Assembly: GCF_016587415.1 (NCBI RefSeq)
Contig: NZ_BNJI01000003.1
Coordinates: forward strand, 992,001-1,056,000
Direction of reading: 5' to 3'
Origin: Ktedonobacter sp. SOSP1-85
Lineage (GTDB): Bacteria; Chloroflexota; Ktedonobacteria; Ktedonobacterales; Ktedonobacteraceae
DNA: 64,000 bases
A program made the translations under genes and the position numbers. Shown piece by piece: positions 45,392-55,041 of the stretch. Under the pieces are notes generated by a model. That model had not been told where the DNA came from, searched no databases, and saw nothing but the letters and a program-made list of their open reading frames with translations. Positions within the stretch are counted from its first letter, which is position 1. Each line of letters begins with the position of its first letter.

Positions 45392-48273
45392 ATGGAAAAC
45401 AGCCCTACTCCGGCTCAACCGCATAACAGTCCTACACCTGAGCGCCACACAGACCAGGATCCCTTTCTGAGGCGCCTGGATATCGACGCAAACGTTCCTC
45501 TGAAAGCTACCCAGCCTGTTCATGCCTTGCGCCAGCTTCCAAAAACGCTTACTAAAAGAGACCTGCTAGTGTTCTCCTTGCTCACCGTCCTGATGTTTAC
45601 ACCCGTTAGCATAGCAGGCGGTGTAGGGTATAGTGCACTCATCTACTGGCTTCTGGCTTTCCTTATTGTCCTTCCTATCATCATTATCTCACGCTGGCTT
45701 TCGCTACGCGTTGCCAGTTATGGAGGACAGTATCGCTGGATTACGGCTCTGGGAGGACCACAATGGGGATCAATTACGGGGCTTTTCTTCTGGCTCGCGG
45801 GACTCTTCGCCACTATTGCCTCCCTCATAAGTAGTCTGGTAATATTCCAAATATTTGCTTCACCTCTATTTGCTACACCTGTTGAGGAGCTAGGGGGGTT
45901 GCTATGCCTCACAGCCATTGTGTTGGGACTCATCTTTATTCCTCTAGGCAAACTCAAATATATTCTTGCAGGTATTCTCATCCTCAATATGCTTCAGATT
46001 CTTCTCCTGGGGCTGGCAGGCTATCTCTGGGTCCTCAATGGACATGCCCCGGCGACAAGCTCAGCTACCATACTGCCGGGGCCGCAGCATATGGAATTTT
46101 TTAGTATCGCCATCTGGGCTCTGCTGGGAGGCGAAGCTCCATACATCATGACAAGCGAGATGAAAAATCAGCATCCTGATAGAGGCCGCAACGTAGGTAA
46201 TTTTATCTGGAGGAGCTATGCCATCATCCTCCCGTTCTACCTGTTCTCAACACTAGGCGTTCTCTTATTCTTCGGGCAACAAAACAATCCTATTCCTATA
46301 CAAACAGGTATTGCTGCGATTCAAAACATCTTCGGGCTAGCGATAAGTAAAGTTGTTCTCATTTTATTTCTTATCGGTACAACCGGAAAGACTGTGCTGT
46401 TCATCACCATGTCCTCACGTCTCCTGTTTATGGCCGCCCGCGATGGGATGTTACCCGAAAGGCTAACGCGCATCAACCGCCAGGGCATTCCCTATATGAG
46501 TTTACTGGTTCAGGTAGGGATAACTGCGGCTTTTGTTCTCTTAATGGACCTGCTTCTAACAGGAATATCTGATTTTAATCCAATCAGCACGCAACACGGT
46601 CTCCCTTTCTACCTTTTCCTACGTGCTATTACTACAATTATCTGGCTTTTGGCCGCCATCCAGGTCTTCGCCATGGTCATTCGTTATATTGTGCACTTAA
46701 AAAATCGTTCTCGCCATTCACGTTTAGAGGCCCATATTAGCGGACGTGAGGGTGCCTGGATTGTAGCTGTTTCATGCTTCGGCATTATCACAATGCTGAT
46801 TGGCATCGTAGAGGTTATTGGCCATTCCTGGGCACCCACGATCTTTTCACAAATGCGCTGGAATTTTACCGTCGTCACCTTTACCCTCATCGCTATTGTC
46901 ATTGGTTGGCTCTGTGCCGAGATACCACGGAAACATACCCTGCTGACGACGCTGCGCAAGGTCAATACACGTGAGCAGGCACTACGCAACCAGCTAGAGG
47001 AGGCATATCACGAACAACAGATTCTCGTTGCCCAGCAGCAGGAGCTTCTCACAGCCGTGGATCAGCTTTATCGTGAAAACGCCCGCGCGGCAGTAACCGA
47101 TCCCATCACTAGCCTGCCAAACCACCGGGCAGTCATAGCATACATTGACACAGCTCTACGCGAGGCTAGTGAAACGCAGGAATCCATGGCCCTCCTCTTC
47201 GTGGATTTAGACCGCTTCAAGCTGATCAATGACAGCTGGGGCACCCGGCAGGCGACGCTGTCCTGCACGAGGTTGGCATACGCCTGCAAGACACCGTTGG
47301 CATAACAAACTTTGTGGGCCGCTACGGCGGCGAAGAGTTTGCGGTCATACTGCGTCACAGTAACGTCTCTGAGGCCGTTCAGGTCGCTGAAAAAATTCGT
47401 CACAAGATCATGGAAAAACCCTTCATCTGGGATATCGACGAGAACGCAACACCGGTTGAGCTAACCATTACGGCGAGTATCGGTATCTCCATCTATCCCT
47501 ATCATGGTGAAACACGCGAAGCTTTGCTTGAGCAGGCCGACCGCGCGATGTACCGCGCCAAGCATAGCGGTCGCAACCGCGTCTGCATCGTCTTCGCGGA
47601 AGAGCGCGCCCACCAGATCATTACCGTCTCGGGATTGGGCAGTTTCTCCTCTGAGGAGATCTGCACGGCACGCGCCCTCCTGGCCGCCATGCAAGCGTAT
47701 GACAAAGAGACATATGAGCACGCGCAACGCATGGTTAACCTCTCGGAGGCCGTCGCCCGTCGTTTACGCTGTGGATCGGAAGAAATCCATAACGTGCGCC
47801 TCGCTGCCATGTTCCATGATATTGGCAAGGTCGCCGTTCCAGATAGCATTCTACACAAGCCAGGGCCGCTGAACACAGATGAATGGGAGGTTATTCGACG
47901 CCATCCGGACACCGGCAGACAGATCCTCTCACGCGCTGGTGGAACCTTCGCCATTGTCGCCTATATCATTGGCGCGCATCATGAGCGCTGGGATGGCCAG
48001 GGCTATCCCGGTGGCCTGGCCGGCGAGCAGATTCCGCTGGCCGCGCGTATCCTCTCGGTTGTCGACGCCTATGATACCATGATCTCAGGGCGCATCTATC
48101 GCAAACCCATCAGCCATGAAGAGGCTTGCGCGGAACTCAAGCACTGCGCGGATTCCCAGTTTGATTCCACAGTTGTCGAAGCCTTTTTACAGGTCCTCCA
48201 ACTGCCCGACGTCACAACCGAGGCCAGCGAACCCTTCCTCCCTCAACACCTGGTCGAAGCCAAAACAGAATAG
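45392..48273 (+). pseudogene. APC permease-GGDEF-HD-GYP fusion with a one-base frameshift
   Basis: The first frame (45392-47305) encodes an amino-acid-permease-like domain of about 12 helices (residues 55-515). A coiled-coil linker (REQALRNQLEEAYHEQQ) and the first half of a GGDEF domain (LFVDLDRFKLINDSWG) follow. After one missing base near 47242 the second frame gives GRYGGEEFAV and then HD-GYP (MFHDIGKV, HHERWDGQGYP). GGDEF makes and HD-GYP degrades cyclic di-GMP. No RxxD inhibition site is seen. Inserting one C after 47242 restores GGCCAC and one 960-aa protein. AAGGAG precedes the ATG at 45392. The permease domain may sense its substrate. Confidence 0.85.
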
Positions 48274-48278
48274 TAAGT

Positions 48279-48345
48279 CAGGGTATGGAATGAGGATGTA
48301 GTTAACAGACGAAGCCCGTCAACTGCATCCTCATTCCATACCCTG
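48279..48345. terminator. 25-bp hairpin after the fusion gene
   Basis: Arms 48279-48303 and 48321-48345 pair with a single T-G wobble around a 17-nt loop. It separates the fusion gene from the convergent FAD monooxygenase. Just beyond it, CGTCGCAGGCGCGAA repeats a word found near 10692. Confidence 0.75.
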
Positions 48346-48366
48346 AACGTCGCAGGCGCGAAAAGG

Positions 48367-49587
48367 TCAGGCTTTGATGTGCACGGGGCGCAAACCAAAT
48401 AACAGGACGCGCATAGGAATATCGCGCAAGAAGGGAATGCTAAAGAAAACGCGCATCATCAGCGGAAGGCTGGGTGGCGTTCCCTCCTTTTCCAGGGGCT
48501 TCACCAGACGCTTTTGCAACTTCTGCTGGTGATTTTGAATCAGCTTGACCGGTAGCATGCGAGCACGCTGAATCTGCTCCATATCCGCTGGCTGTACATT
48601 CTTGGCCTTCAGCTTATCACCCAGGATATTCGAGGCGGTCACCGCATCTTGGACCGCAAGGTTGATGCCCGCGCCCGCAATGGGAGACATGGCATGCGCG
48701 GAATCTCCAATCAGCAGCACACCCGGCGCATACCAGCGCTTGAGGCAGTAAGCCTGGATAGAGAAGACTGAGACCTGCTTCCAATCCTTAATCTCATTGA
48801 CGCGCTCCTCAAACAGCGGCTCGATATTGGCAATCGAGCGACGCAACGCCTCCAGACCCCGCTCATGCACACGAGCATAGCTCCCCTTAGGAATAGGATA
48901 TCCAAGCTGCCAGACATCTGGGCGCGGCGAGACCGAGAGAATTCCTTTATCTGACTGGATGACCGTCGCCAGCTCAGGATCGGATGGTTTACGCGAGAGG
49001 CGCGTCCAGAGAATATCCATAGTTGGTTCCGCGAACTGAGGCTCCAGGCCTGCCATCTTGCGTACACGCGAGAAACGCCCATCCGCGCCGACAACCAGTT
49101 GCGCCTGTATCTCTCCACGTCCGCTCTGGCCACGATAGCGCACACCGCATACCTTGCCATTCTCCTGTAACAGGCCATCAACCTGGGCGCCCATCAAGAC
49201 CTGGAAGTGAGGATACTGCTTGGCCTCCTCTATCAGCATCGAGATAAAGTTAGGCTGAGGCAGAATCGTCACATGCGGAAAGCGAATCCGCAGGCGCGAA
49301 TAATCCGCTAGAGAGATTACCCCCTTCGGCGTCTGCATACTCAGCTTTGAAATCTTGGTATGTGGAATCTTCATAAGCTTCTCAATCAAGCCAAGCTCAT
49401 ACACCACATCCAGGACCGAGGGAAATACGGTGTCGCCGCGAAAATCTCGGTCAAAATCCATATGCGATTCAAGCAACACAACAGGAATATTCTGCCGAGC
49501 CAGCAGCAAACCAAGCATAGCACCGGCAGGTCCCCCACCAACAATACAACATGATGTCTGTGAGACCGAAACAGATGTATCTAACAT
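48367..49587 (-). CDS. FAD-dependent monooxygenase (UbiH/PHBH-like)
   Basis: This 406-aa aromatic-ring hydroxylase-type flavoprotein has the N-terminal dinucleotide-binding motif CCIVGGGPAGAMLGLLLARQ. The conserved DG motif is VVGADGRFSRVRK, and the GD motif is GVLLIGDSAHAMSPIAGAG. It is closely similar in layout to the protein at 56781-58079 (shared DFRGDT and IPHT segments), so the two are paralogues. It hydroxylates an unknown, probably aromatic, substrate using NAD(P)H and oxygen. The start at 49587 follows GAGAGGTAAG. It is isolated from the polyketide genes by about 6 kb. Confidence 0.9.
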   Translation of the reverse strand: MLDTSVSVSQTSCCIVGGGPAGAMLGLLLARQNIPVVLLESHMDFDRDFRGDTVFPSVLDVVYELGLIEKLMKIPHTKISKLSMQTPKGVISLADYSRLRIRFPHVTILPQPNFISMLIEEAKQYPHFQVLMGAQVDGLLQENGKVCGVRYRGQSGRGEIQAQLVVGADGRFSRVRKMAGLEPQFAEPTMDILWTRLSRKPSDPELATVIQSDKGILSVSPRPDVWQLGYPIPKGSYARVHERGLEALRRSIANIEPLFEERVNEIKDWKQVSVFSIQAYCLKRWYAPGVLLIGDSAHAMSPIAGAGINLAVQDAVTASNILGDKLKAKNVQPADMEQIQRARMLPVKLIQNHQQKLQKRLVKPLEKEGTPPSLPLMMRVFFSIPFLRDIPMRVLLFGLRPVHIKA

Positions 49588-49710
49588 ATCTCTACTCTTA
49601 CCTCTCTCATGCCTATTCCTAAATGATGAAGCATAGCAGTCAAGCATGGTACGACACTACTGGATAATTACTATACTTAAGCCCATCATACGCCCATACT
49701 TGAAAAGCAC

Positions 49711-49774
49711 TTCATCTATAAAGAGCGGGAGGTGGTGAGGACAGCCTCACCACCTCCCGCTCTTTATAGATGAA
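49711..49774. terminator. 30-bp perfect hairpin, tetraloop
   Basis: Arms 49711-49740 and 49745-49774 pair perfectly with loop ACAG. It lies in the 352-bp gap between the sensor kinase stop (49940) and the FAD monooxygenase start, and probably ends the kinase transcript. The rest of the gap shows no gene. Confidence 0.75.
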
Positions 49775-49939
49775 ATTAAACACATCTTTTCTGGACAGGG
49801 GATATAGTAATAACAGGAGCGGGAACGAAACGCTCCTGAAGAGGCGTAATCCACCATCGAGACAACGTATCCGTATCTTGCTTGCTTACCACTTTGGGAC
49901 AGATGCAGCGCACCAGTCGGGCATAACTCCTATGCTCGT

Positions 49940-51637
49940 CTAGTGCTGCTGCCGCTGTTCCAGCAGCTTCACAATGGGCATCTTAGCGGTAATATCTTGC
50001 GCCGCCAGGGGGAAATGCAGGGTAAAGCAGGTCCCCAGCCCTACCTCGCTCTCAACTTCCACACTTCCACCCATAGCCTCCGTCATCTCCTTGACAATCG
50101 CCAATCCCAGGCCGGTCCCAGAGGCGGGCTGCTGGCGCGACTTCTCCGTGCGATAGAAGCGTTCCCAGATGTGAGACAATTCGTCAGCGGGAATACCCTC
50201 ACCCGTATCTTTGATCTGCAGCACTATCTCTTCATGTGCCAGATCTGCCTGAGCACTAACGGAGATAATACCTCCTGGTGGTGTATGCCGTACCCCGTTG
50301 TTAAGGAGATTTTGCAGAATCTGCTCCAGCCGGGCCTCGTCAACCAGGGCCTGCGGCAGGTTCGCCTCGACATCGGCGATGATCTCCACACGACTACCAC
50401 GCCAGGTCAGGGGAGCCAGTACATCCACAATACGCTGTATTAACACATCCACATGACTGGGGGCACAGCGCAGCTTCAATTTGCCAACCTCGGCCCGCGC
50501 CAGGGCAAAGAGGTCATCGATCAATCCCTGCAAGCGTACCGTCTGCTGATTAATAACGTTCAGATCCTGGCGCAACATAGGAGGGGGAACCTCATTCCAG
50601 TTGGCCAGGGTTGACTCAAGATAACCACGCATGGTCGCCACAGGAGTGCGCAGCTCATGCGAGACGCTGGCTATCAGCTCCCGGCGCTCGTTGAGCAATT
50701 GCGCAACGTTGTCGCGCTCCTCCTGCAACTCATGCAACGTCACTTCCAGGTGGGCGGCCATGGCGTTAAAGTCGTTCTGTAGCCGCGCCACCTCGTCCTC
50801 GCCCTGCACCGGAATACGGATGCTATAATTGCCCGCGCGCATGGCGCTGGCCGCGCCCACAAGTGTCTCTATGCGCTGCGTAATACGGCGCGCGAAGAAG
50901 TTCGAGAAAAGTAAGACAGGCGGGAGCACAAAGACCAGAATCGCCGCGATGGCGCTCCCTGAAAGGAACAGGTTCAAGAACAGGTAGAGCGGCAGGTTCT
51001 CCGGTTTTGAGTAAGAGAAAGCACTCGCGAATAAAATAAAAAGCGAGAGCACGCCCACTCCAAACATGGGAATCATCATAATAGCATGGGTAAGCGCCCA
51101 GCTTAAGTGCTGCTTACGCAAGCGATTCCAGGCCTGAAGTACACGAATCGCTGCTCGCAGGAACAGGAAAAAGCTGGCGCTACAGAAAGAGAGGAAGACA
51201 TCAATAGCAAGCGAAGTTGCCGGAGAATGCGCTACATCAGTGGATCGAAAGCGATCCGCATAGTCAGACCAAATGATCGTGTTCAGACTCGATAATGAAG
51301 GGAAAGGGGTCCAGACCAAAAAAACCATCTCAAGCAGGAAAATCACAAGCACGCAGGCCGCCATGAGAAATTCGACGCCCACCTGTCTGCGCCAGGGACG
51401 CACTTTTGATGTACGCCAGCGCATGGTACTCCAGAACACACTTACGGGGCAATAAAACAGGAAAAATGTGACTGTATTATTCATTAATCGTCCAGGTTCG
51501 TCCGCCATCTGCGCACGAAAAAACAGCCACCAGGTAATGATCACTACCGCCTGGATGAGCACCATCTCGAGCAAGGCCTGCCAGCCACGCGTCTGAAACC
51601 AGAACTCGCGCATCTTCCTGATCAATGTATTTCCCAT
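49940..51637 (-). CDS. Sensor histidine kinase
   Basis: This 565-aa membrane kinase has five or six hydrophobic segments in the first 255 residues, with only short loops. The signal may therefore be sensed in the membrane. A HAMP domain (about 255-310, NYSIRIPVQGEDEVARLQND) is followed by HisKA with the phosphorylated His in SHELRTPVATMRG, and by the HATPase N, G1 and G2 boxes (LLNNGVRHTP, DTGEGIP, GTGLGLAIVKE). It pairs with the response regulator encoded 137 bp upstream. A GTAGGG repeat lies between the two. Confidence 0.95.
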   Translation of the reverse strand: MGNTLIRKMREFWFQTRGWQALLEMVLIQAVVIITWWLFFRAQMADEPGRLMNNTVTFFLFYCPVSVFWSTMRWRTSKVRPWRRQVGVEFLMAACVLVIFLLEMVFLVWTPFPSLSSLNTIIWSDYADRFRSTDVAHSPATSLAIDVFLSFCSASFFLFLRAAIRVLQAWNRLRKQHLSWALTHAIMMIPMFGVGVLSLFILFASAFSYSKPENLPLYLFLNLFLSGSAIAAILVFVLPPVLLFSNFFARRITQRIETLVGAASAMRAGNYSIRIPVQGEDEVARLQNDFNAMAAHLEVTLHELQEERDNVAQLLNERRELIASVSHELRTPVATMRGYLESTLANWNEVPPPMLRQDLNVINQQTVRLQGLIDDLFALARAEVGKLKLRCAPSHVDVLIQRIVDVLAPLTWRGSRVEIIADVEANLPQALVDEARLEQILQNLLNNGVRHTPPGGIISVSAQADLAHEEIVLQIKDTGEGIPADELSHIWERFYRTEKSRQQPASGTGLGLAIVKEMTEAMGGSVEVESEVGLGTCFTLHFPLAAQDITAKMPIVKLLEQRQQH

Positions 51638-51695
51638 ATCATATGTCTCCAGGCCACAAACTCCAGGCTCCTGACCATTTTACTCTGCCCGCTCT

Positions 51696-51778
51696 GTAGG
51701 GGTCATGCTTGCACGGCCTTGCCCAGGGAGTCAAGCATTTCTCTCCCCGACAAAAGTCCAAGCAAGCGTGGACCCTAC
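51696..51778. repeat. GTAGGG-type dispersed repeat
   Basis: The ends GTAGGGGTCATGCTTGCACG (51696-51715) and, inverted, CCAAGCAAGCGTGGACCCTAC (51758-51778) are related. The right end supplies the stop codon of the response regulator gene. Related copies lie at 25032-25115 and 58076-58126. Confidence 0.6.
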
Positions 51779-52485
51779 ACCTTACCTGATGCTCCATTGT
51801 GCAGGCGGTAGCCGATGCCCCAGACTGTCTCAATGGAATCGCCCAGCTTGCCAAGCTTTTTGCGCAAGCGCAAGACGACATTATCAACCGAGCGGTCTCC
51901 GCCGATGTAGGTGCCACTCCAGAGTGTTTCAATAAGATAGGAGCGGCTAAAGGCGCGCCCGGGGCTACGCAACAGCAGTTGCAGCAGCGCGAATTCAGTA
52001 GGACTCAAATCCAGCAGCGCATCTTCGAGGGTTACCTCGTGCGTTTGAGGATTGAGGCGCAGATTGCCCAGGCATAGCTCCTCGCTCGCCACACGGCGGT
52101 CCGCGCTAATAGTCAACTTAATCAATTCGGCGCGCCTGAGCAGGGCACGCACACGCGCTACAAGCTCGCGCATACTAAAAGGCTTGGTCAGATAATCGTC
52201 AGCCCCGATCTCCAGTCCTATGACGCGATCAGCCTCCTCGCTGCGAGCCGTCAGCATCAACACGGGGGTCGCCGAGCTCTGACGCAAGCGCCGTAGCACC
52301 TCCAGGCCATTGAGCCGGGGCAGCATCCAATCCAACAAGACTACATCTGGCTGGTGGCGCTCATGCAGATCCAGCGCCTTCAGGCCGTCCTCAGCATGAA
52401 ATACCTCGTATCCCGCGCCCCTCAACTCGCGCATAACAATCTTTGCCAGGTCGTTCTCGTCTTCAACCAGTAGTACCTTCTCCAT
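51775..52485 (-). CDS. OmpR-family response regulator
   Basis: This 236-aa protein has a receiver domain with acidic residues VLLVEDEND, phosphorylated Asp in VVLLDWMLPRLNG, and Lys in DYLTKPFS. A winged-helix DNA-binding domain follows (PTEFALLQLLLRSPGRAFSR, then DRSVDNVVLRLRKKLG, and GIGYRL near the end). It is the partner of the sensor kinase downstream. The start at 52485 gives the usual MEKVLLVEDE beginning; the open frame to 52644 is not needed. Its last codons abut a dispersed repeat, which provides the TAG. Confidence 0.95.
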   Translation of the reverse strand: MEKVLLVEDENDLAKIVMRELRGAGYEVFHAEDGLKALDLHERHQPDVVLLDWMLPRLNGLEVLRRLRQSSATPVLMLTARSEEADRVIGLEIGADDYLTKPFSMRELVARVRALLRRAELIKLTISADRRVASEELCLGNLRLNPQTHEVTLEDALLDLSPTEFALLQLLLRSPGRAFSRSYLIETLWSGTYIGGDRSVDNVVLRLRKKLGKLGDSIETVWGIGYRLHNGASGKV

Positions 52486-52732
52486 AACAGGTGCGTCATC
52501 CCCTCTATACATGTGTTCTATTATAGCTTTGCCAACTGGACATGAAAATAGCATACAGGCCCTACAGAGTATATACCCATAAATTGCGACAAAGTTGCGA
52601 CAACTTGCATCACACCACCAGACAATTACCATTTTATGGGTCAAATGACTCTTTCAAGGAAGAAGAAAAGCATCTATACTACTGGCAAAACAATGCATAT
52701 ACGGGATTGTACACAAAAGAGGGAAAGCTAGT

Positions 52733-53983
52733 ATGCAAACCGAGGCACAGAATAATCATCCCCCTGGGCAAGGTGCTGGAGGAGAACAAGCTCTCAAGGC
52801 TACATCTACAACCAAAGGTAAATTCCGGAAACGTGGCAGCATAGTTTCTCTCATAGCACGTTTCTTGCTGGCGCTGCTTTTCCTTGGCGGCATATACACC
52901 TCGCTCCTCCCCTGGGGCCAGGCGACTCTGCGCGCAACCTTTATTCTTCCATCGCTGCTCACGGCTTCAGAGCCGCTACCGCTCACACTGGCGGGCGAAC
53001 CAATCACGCATACGCAAAAAGCGCTTCCAGCCTCGCATGGCATGCTCTACCTGGATATCTTTACGCCTGACATGGTTCCGCTTATCCATGGCGAGCGCCA
53101 GGGCGTGCTGCTCTTACCTGGAGTGGGAGACCAACGCCAGGTGCCACAGTTGATCAATCTTGAGCAGACGCTGGCACGCTCAGGCATCGTTGTCGTGGCA
53201 ATGACCACCTCGACCCTCTTGCAGGATAACGTCTCTATAGAGGATAGCGCGGACGTGGTGCAAGCCTATCAATACCTACAAGCTCTCCCCGCCTTACAGG
53301 GCCAGCGCACGGGCATGATCGCCTTTAGCGCGGGTGTGCCACTGATAACGCACGCGGCGGCGGACCCCCATATTCGCGACCAGGTGGCCTATGTCACCGC
53401 CTTTGGTGGCTACTATAACGCCGAGACCCTGCTTGAGACCTTTGGGCACCGCGCCGTCTCCTACGATGGCAAGACCGAGTCCTGGCAACCAACCACCTAC
53501 GCGCTGCAAGTACTTGCCAATGTGACCACCGAACAGCTTCCCGTCTATGAGCAGGAACTCATTCGCCAGGCCCTCAGCCCAAATGGCTCACCACTCTCAC
53601 AAGGAGAACAGGATCAGCTCTCGCCAGAGGGACTCGCCGCCTATCAGCTCCTCAGTGGTACAGCTCCGAACCGGGTCGCACAGAATATGGCCGCGCTAAC
53701 GCCCGCGATGCACGCGCAGCTCCAGGGCCTCTCAACCAGCCAGATCATCAAAGAGATTCACGCTCCCGTATACCTGCTGCATGATCGCAACGACGCCTTT
53801 CTGCCCTTCACCGAGACCCGCGCCTTCGACCGGGATCTCACGCGCCTGCATCATTCACATAACTACGTCGAATTCCATATCTTTGATCATGTCGAAGTGC
53901 GCTCCAACCTCAACTTCTTCCAGACCATCGGCGATGGCTCAAAGCTCTTCAACCTGATTAGCCAGGTCTTCCAGGCAGGATAA
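52733..53983 (+). CDS. Alpha/beta hydrolase (dienelactone-hydrolase-like), membrane-anchored
   Basis: This 416-aa protein has a polar N-terminus of about 38 residues and then one hydrophobic helix (LIARFLLALLFLGGIYTSLL). The extracytoplasmic or cytoplasmic hydrolase domain begins near residue 120 (GVLLLPGVGD). The nucleophile is in AFSAGVPL, the acid in LLHDRNDAFLPF and the His in HIFDHVEV. A helical insertion at about 260-330 may form a lid. The substrate is unknown. It is divergent from the response regulator gene (247-bp gap), a placement that often marks a target of the two-component system, but no operator was found. Confidence 0.8.
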   Translation: MQTEAQNNHPPGQGAGGEQALKATSTTKGKFRKRGSIVSLIARFLLALLFLGGIYTSLLPWGQATLRATFILPSLLTASEPLPLTLAGEPITHTQKALPASHGMLYLDIFTPDMVPLIHGERQGVLLLPGVGDQRQVPQLINLEQTLARSGIVVVAMTTSTLLQDNVSIEDSADVVQAYQYLQALPALQGQRTGMIAFSAGVPLITHAAADPHIRDQVAYVTAFGGYYNAETLLETFGHRAVSYDGKTESWQPTTYALQVLANVTTEQLPVYEQELIRQALSPNGSPLSQGEQDQLSPEGLAAYQLLSGTAPNRVAQNMAALTPAMHAQLQGLSTSQIIKEIHAPVYLLHDRNDAFLPFTETRAFDRDLTRLHHSHNYVEFHIFDHVEVRSNLNFFQTIGDGSKLFNLISQVFQAG

Positions 53984-53988
53984 ATTGG

Positions 53989-54047
53989 GTGATGGGATGT
54001 GGATTGTGGAAATGCCGGAGGCATTTCCACAATCCACATCCCATCAC
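53989..54047. terminator. 28-bp perfect hairpin after the hydrolase
   Basis: Arms 53989-54016 and 54020-54047 pair perfectly around GGA. It begins 5 nt after the hydrolase stop codon and lies upstream of the small membrane protein gene. Confidence 0.75.
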
Positions 54048-54075
54048 TTCGGACAATAGGAAAGAGAGATTACAG

Positions 54076-54369
54076 ATGATAGGACTATTGCTCACACTTG
54101 GCTGGCTCCTACTGGGGGCGCTGCTGGGGCTGTTGACATGGCTTGCCCGGCCGGGACAGCACCACCGCGACTTTGGCTGGTGGCGCATGACCTTGCTTAG
54201 CGCACTCCTGGCGCCCATCAGCGGCTGGGGCGCCTCGCTACTGCTGGGGCGCTTCTTCGCGACGGGCGTCGTGCTCTGGCTCACGATTGCTGGCTGCCTG
54301 CTCCTGCCGCGCCTGGTACGCGTGCAAGGCCGCCAGGGTGCCCAGGCGGGGACTGGTCAGCATGGGTAG
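54076..54369 (+). CDS. Small hypothetical membrane protein
   Basis: This 97-aa protein has an N-terminal helix (MIGLLLTLGWLLLGALLGLL), a second near residue 35-55 (MTLLSALLAPISGWGASLLL) and a third (TGVVLWLTIAGCLLLP). It ends in a basic tail. AGGAAAGAGAG precedes the ATG. Its last 132 bp overlap, tail to tail, the convergent racemase-like gene. No family is recognised. The first two-thirds look like genuine membrane coding sequence; the overlapped tail could be incidental. Confidence 0.55.
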   Translation: MIGLLLTLGWLLLGALLGLLTWLARPGQHHRDFGWWRMTLLSALLAPISGWGASLLLGRFFATGVVLWLTIAGCLLLPRLVRVQGRQGAQAGTGQHG

Positions 54370-54975
54370 TCCAAGATCGGGGCACAAATCGCTCACGTCT
54401 GCCATAGAGGCCTGGGACAATACCACGACATCGGCCTCATGGACATGGGCACGGAGTTGCGTAGCAATCTCGCCCAGGTAGGCCTGCTGATCGCCATGCT
54501 CAAAATGTGCCCAGGCCTCACGACAGAGCAGCTCGACGATGTCGATGGCTTTGTCTGCCCGGCGCGCAGCATCAAGCAATAGCTCGTGCGTTGGCGCCAG
54601 GGTACTCTCAAGGGCTGCGACCAGCAGGATGCGCTCACCCTGCCTGACTGCCTCCTCCGCCATGGCCCGGTCGACGCGCATCACCGTCACAGGCACCTGG
54701 TCGGAGTACTCCTCGACGCTGGCGCCAATCGTGGAGCATGTGCAAACGATTACACTTGCGCCATGTTCCACGCCTTCGTCGACATAGCGCTCGATACGCG
54801 CGCGCAGGGCAGGGGTAACGCCACCCTGCTCCCTCGCCTCTTGCAAGAGACTCTCATCTACCACGTGCTCAAGCGCCACGCTGGCGGGATCTATCACACA
54901 TTCAGCGACCAGGCGCTCAAAGGTAGCAACGTGAACTGGAGATGTATGTAGAAATAACAATGTTGGCTGTGTCAT
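54238..54975 (-). CDS. Aspartate/glutamate racemase-superfamily protein
   Basis: This 245-aa protein resembles the Asp/Glu/hydantoin racemase fold. The first half has VIVCTCSTIGASVEEYSD, with Cys where the first catalytic Cys sits. The second half has a pattern around VVVLSQASMADVSD, where the second Cys is replaced by Ser-Gln-Ala. Loss of one catalytic Cys suggests a decarboxylase, a non-racemising relative or a maleate-isomerase-like role. The start at 54975 follows AAAGGCAAG. Its C-terminal 25 residues are charged and overlap the convergent small membrane gene. Confidence 0.7.
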   Translation of the reverse strand: MTQPTLLFLHTSPVHVATFERLVAECVIDPASVALEHVVDESLLQEAREQGGVTPALRARIERYVDEGVEHGASVIVCTCSTIGASVEEYSDQVPVTVMRVDRAMAEEAVRQGERILLVAALESTLAPTHELLLDAARRADKAIDIVELLCREAWAHFEHGDQQAYLGEIATQLRAHVHEADVVVLSQASMADVSDLCPDLGLPMLTSPRLGTLAALHAYQARQEQAASNREPEHDARREEAPQQ

Positions 54976-55041
54976 ATTCTTGCCTTTCAAATAACACTAT
55001 TTTACCTCCTAAAGTACCACACTGTCTCCACAAAATGTTGA
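54976..55041. other. Short spacer before the LuxR remnant
   Basis: This is the promoter side of the racemase-like gene. No operator or second gene is seen; together with the remnant and hairpin it accounts for the 335-bp gap to 55310. Confidence 0.3.
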
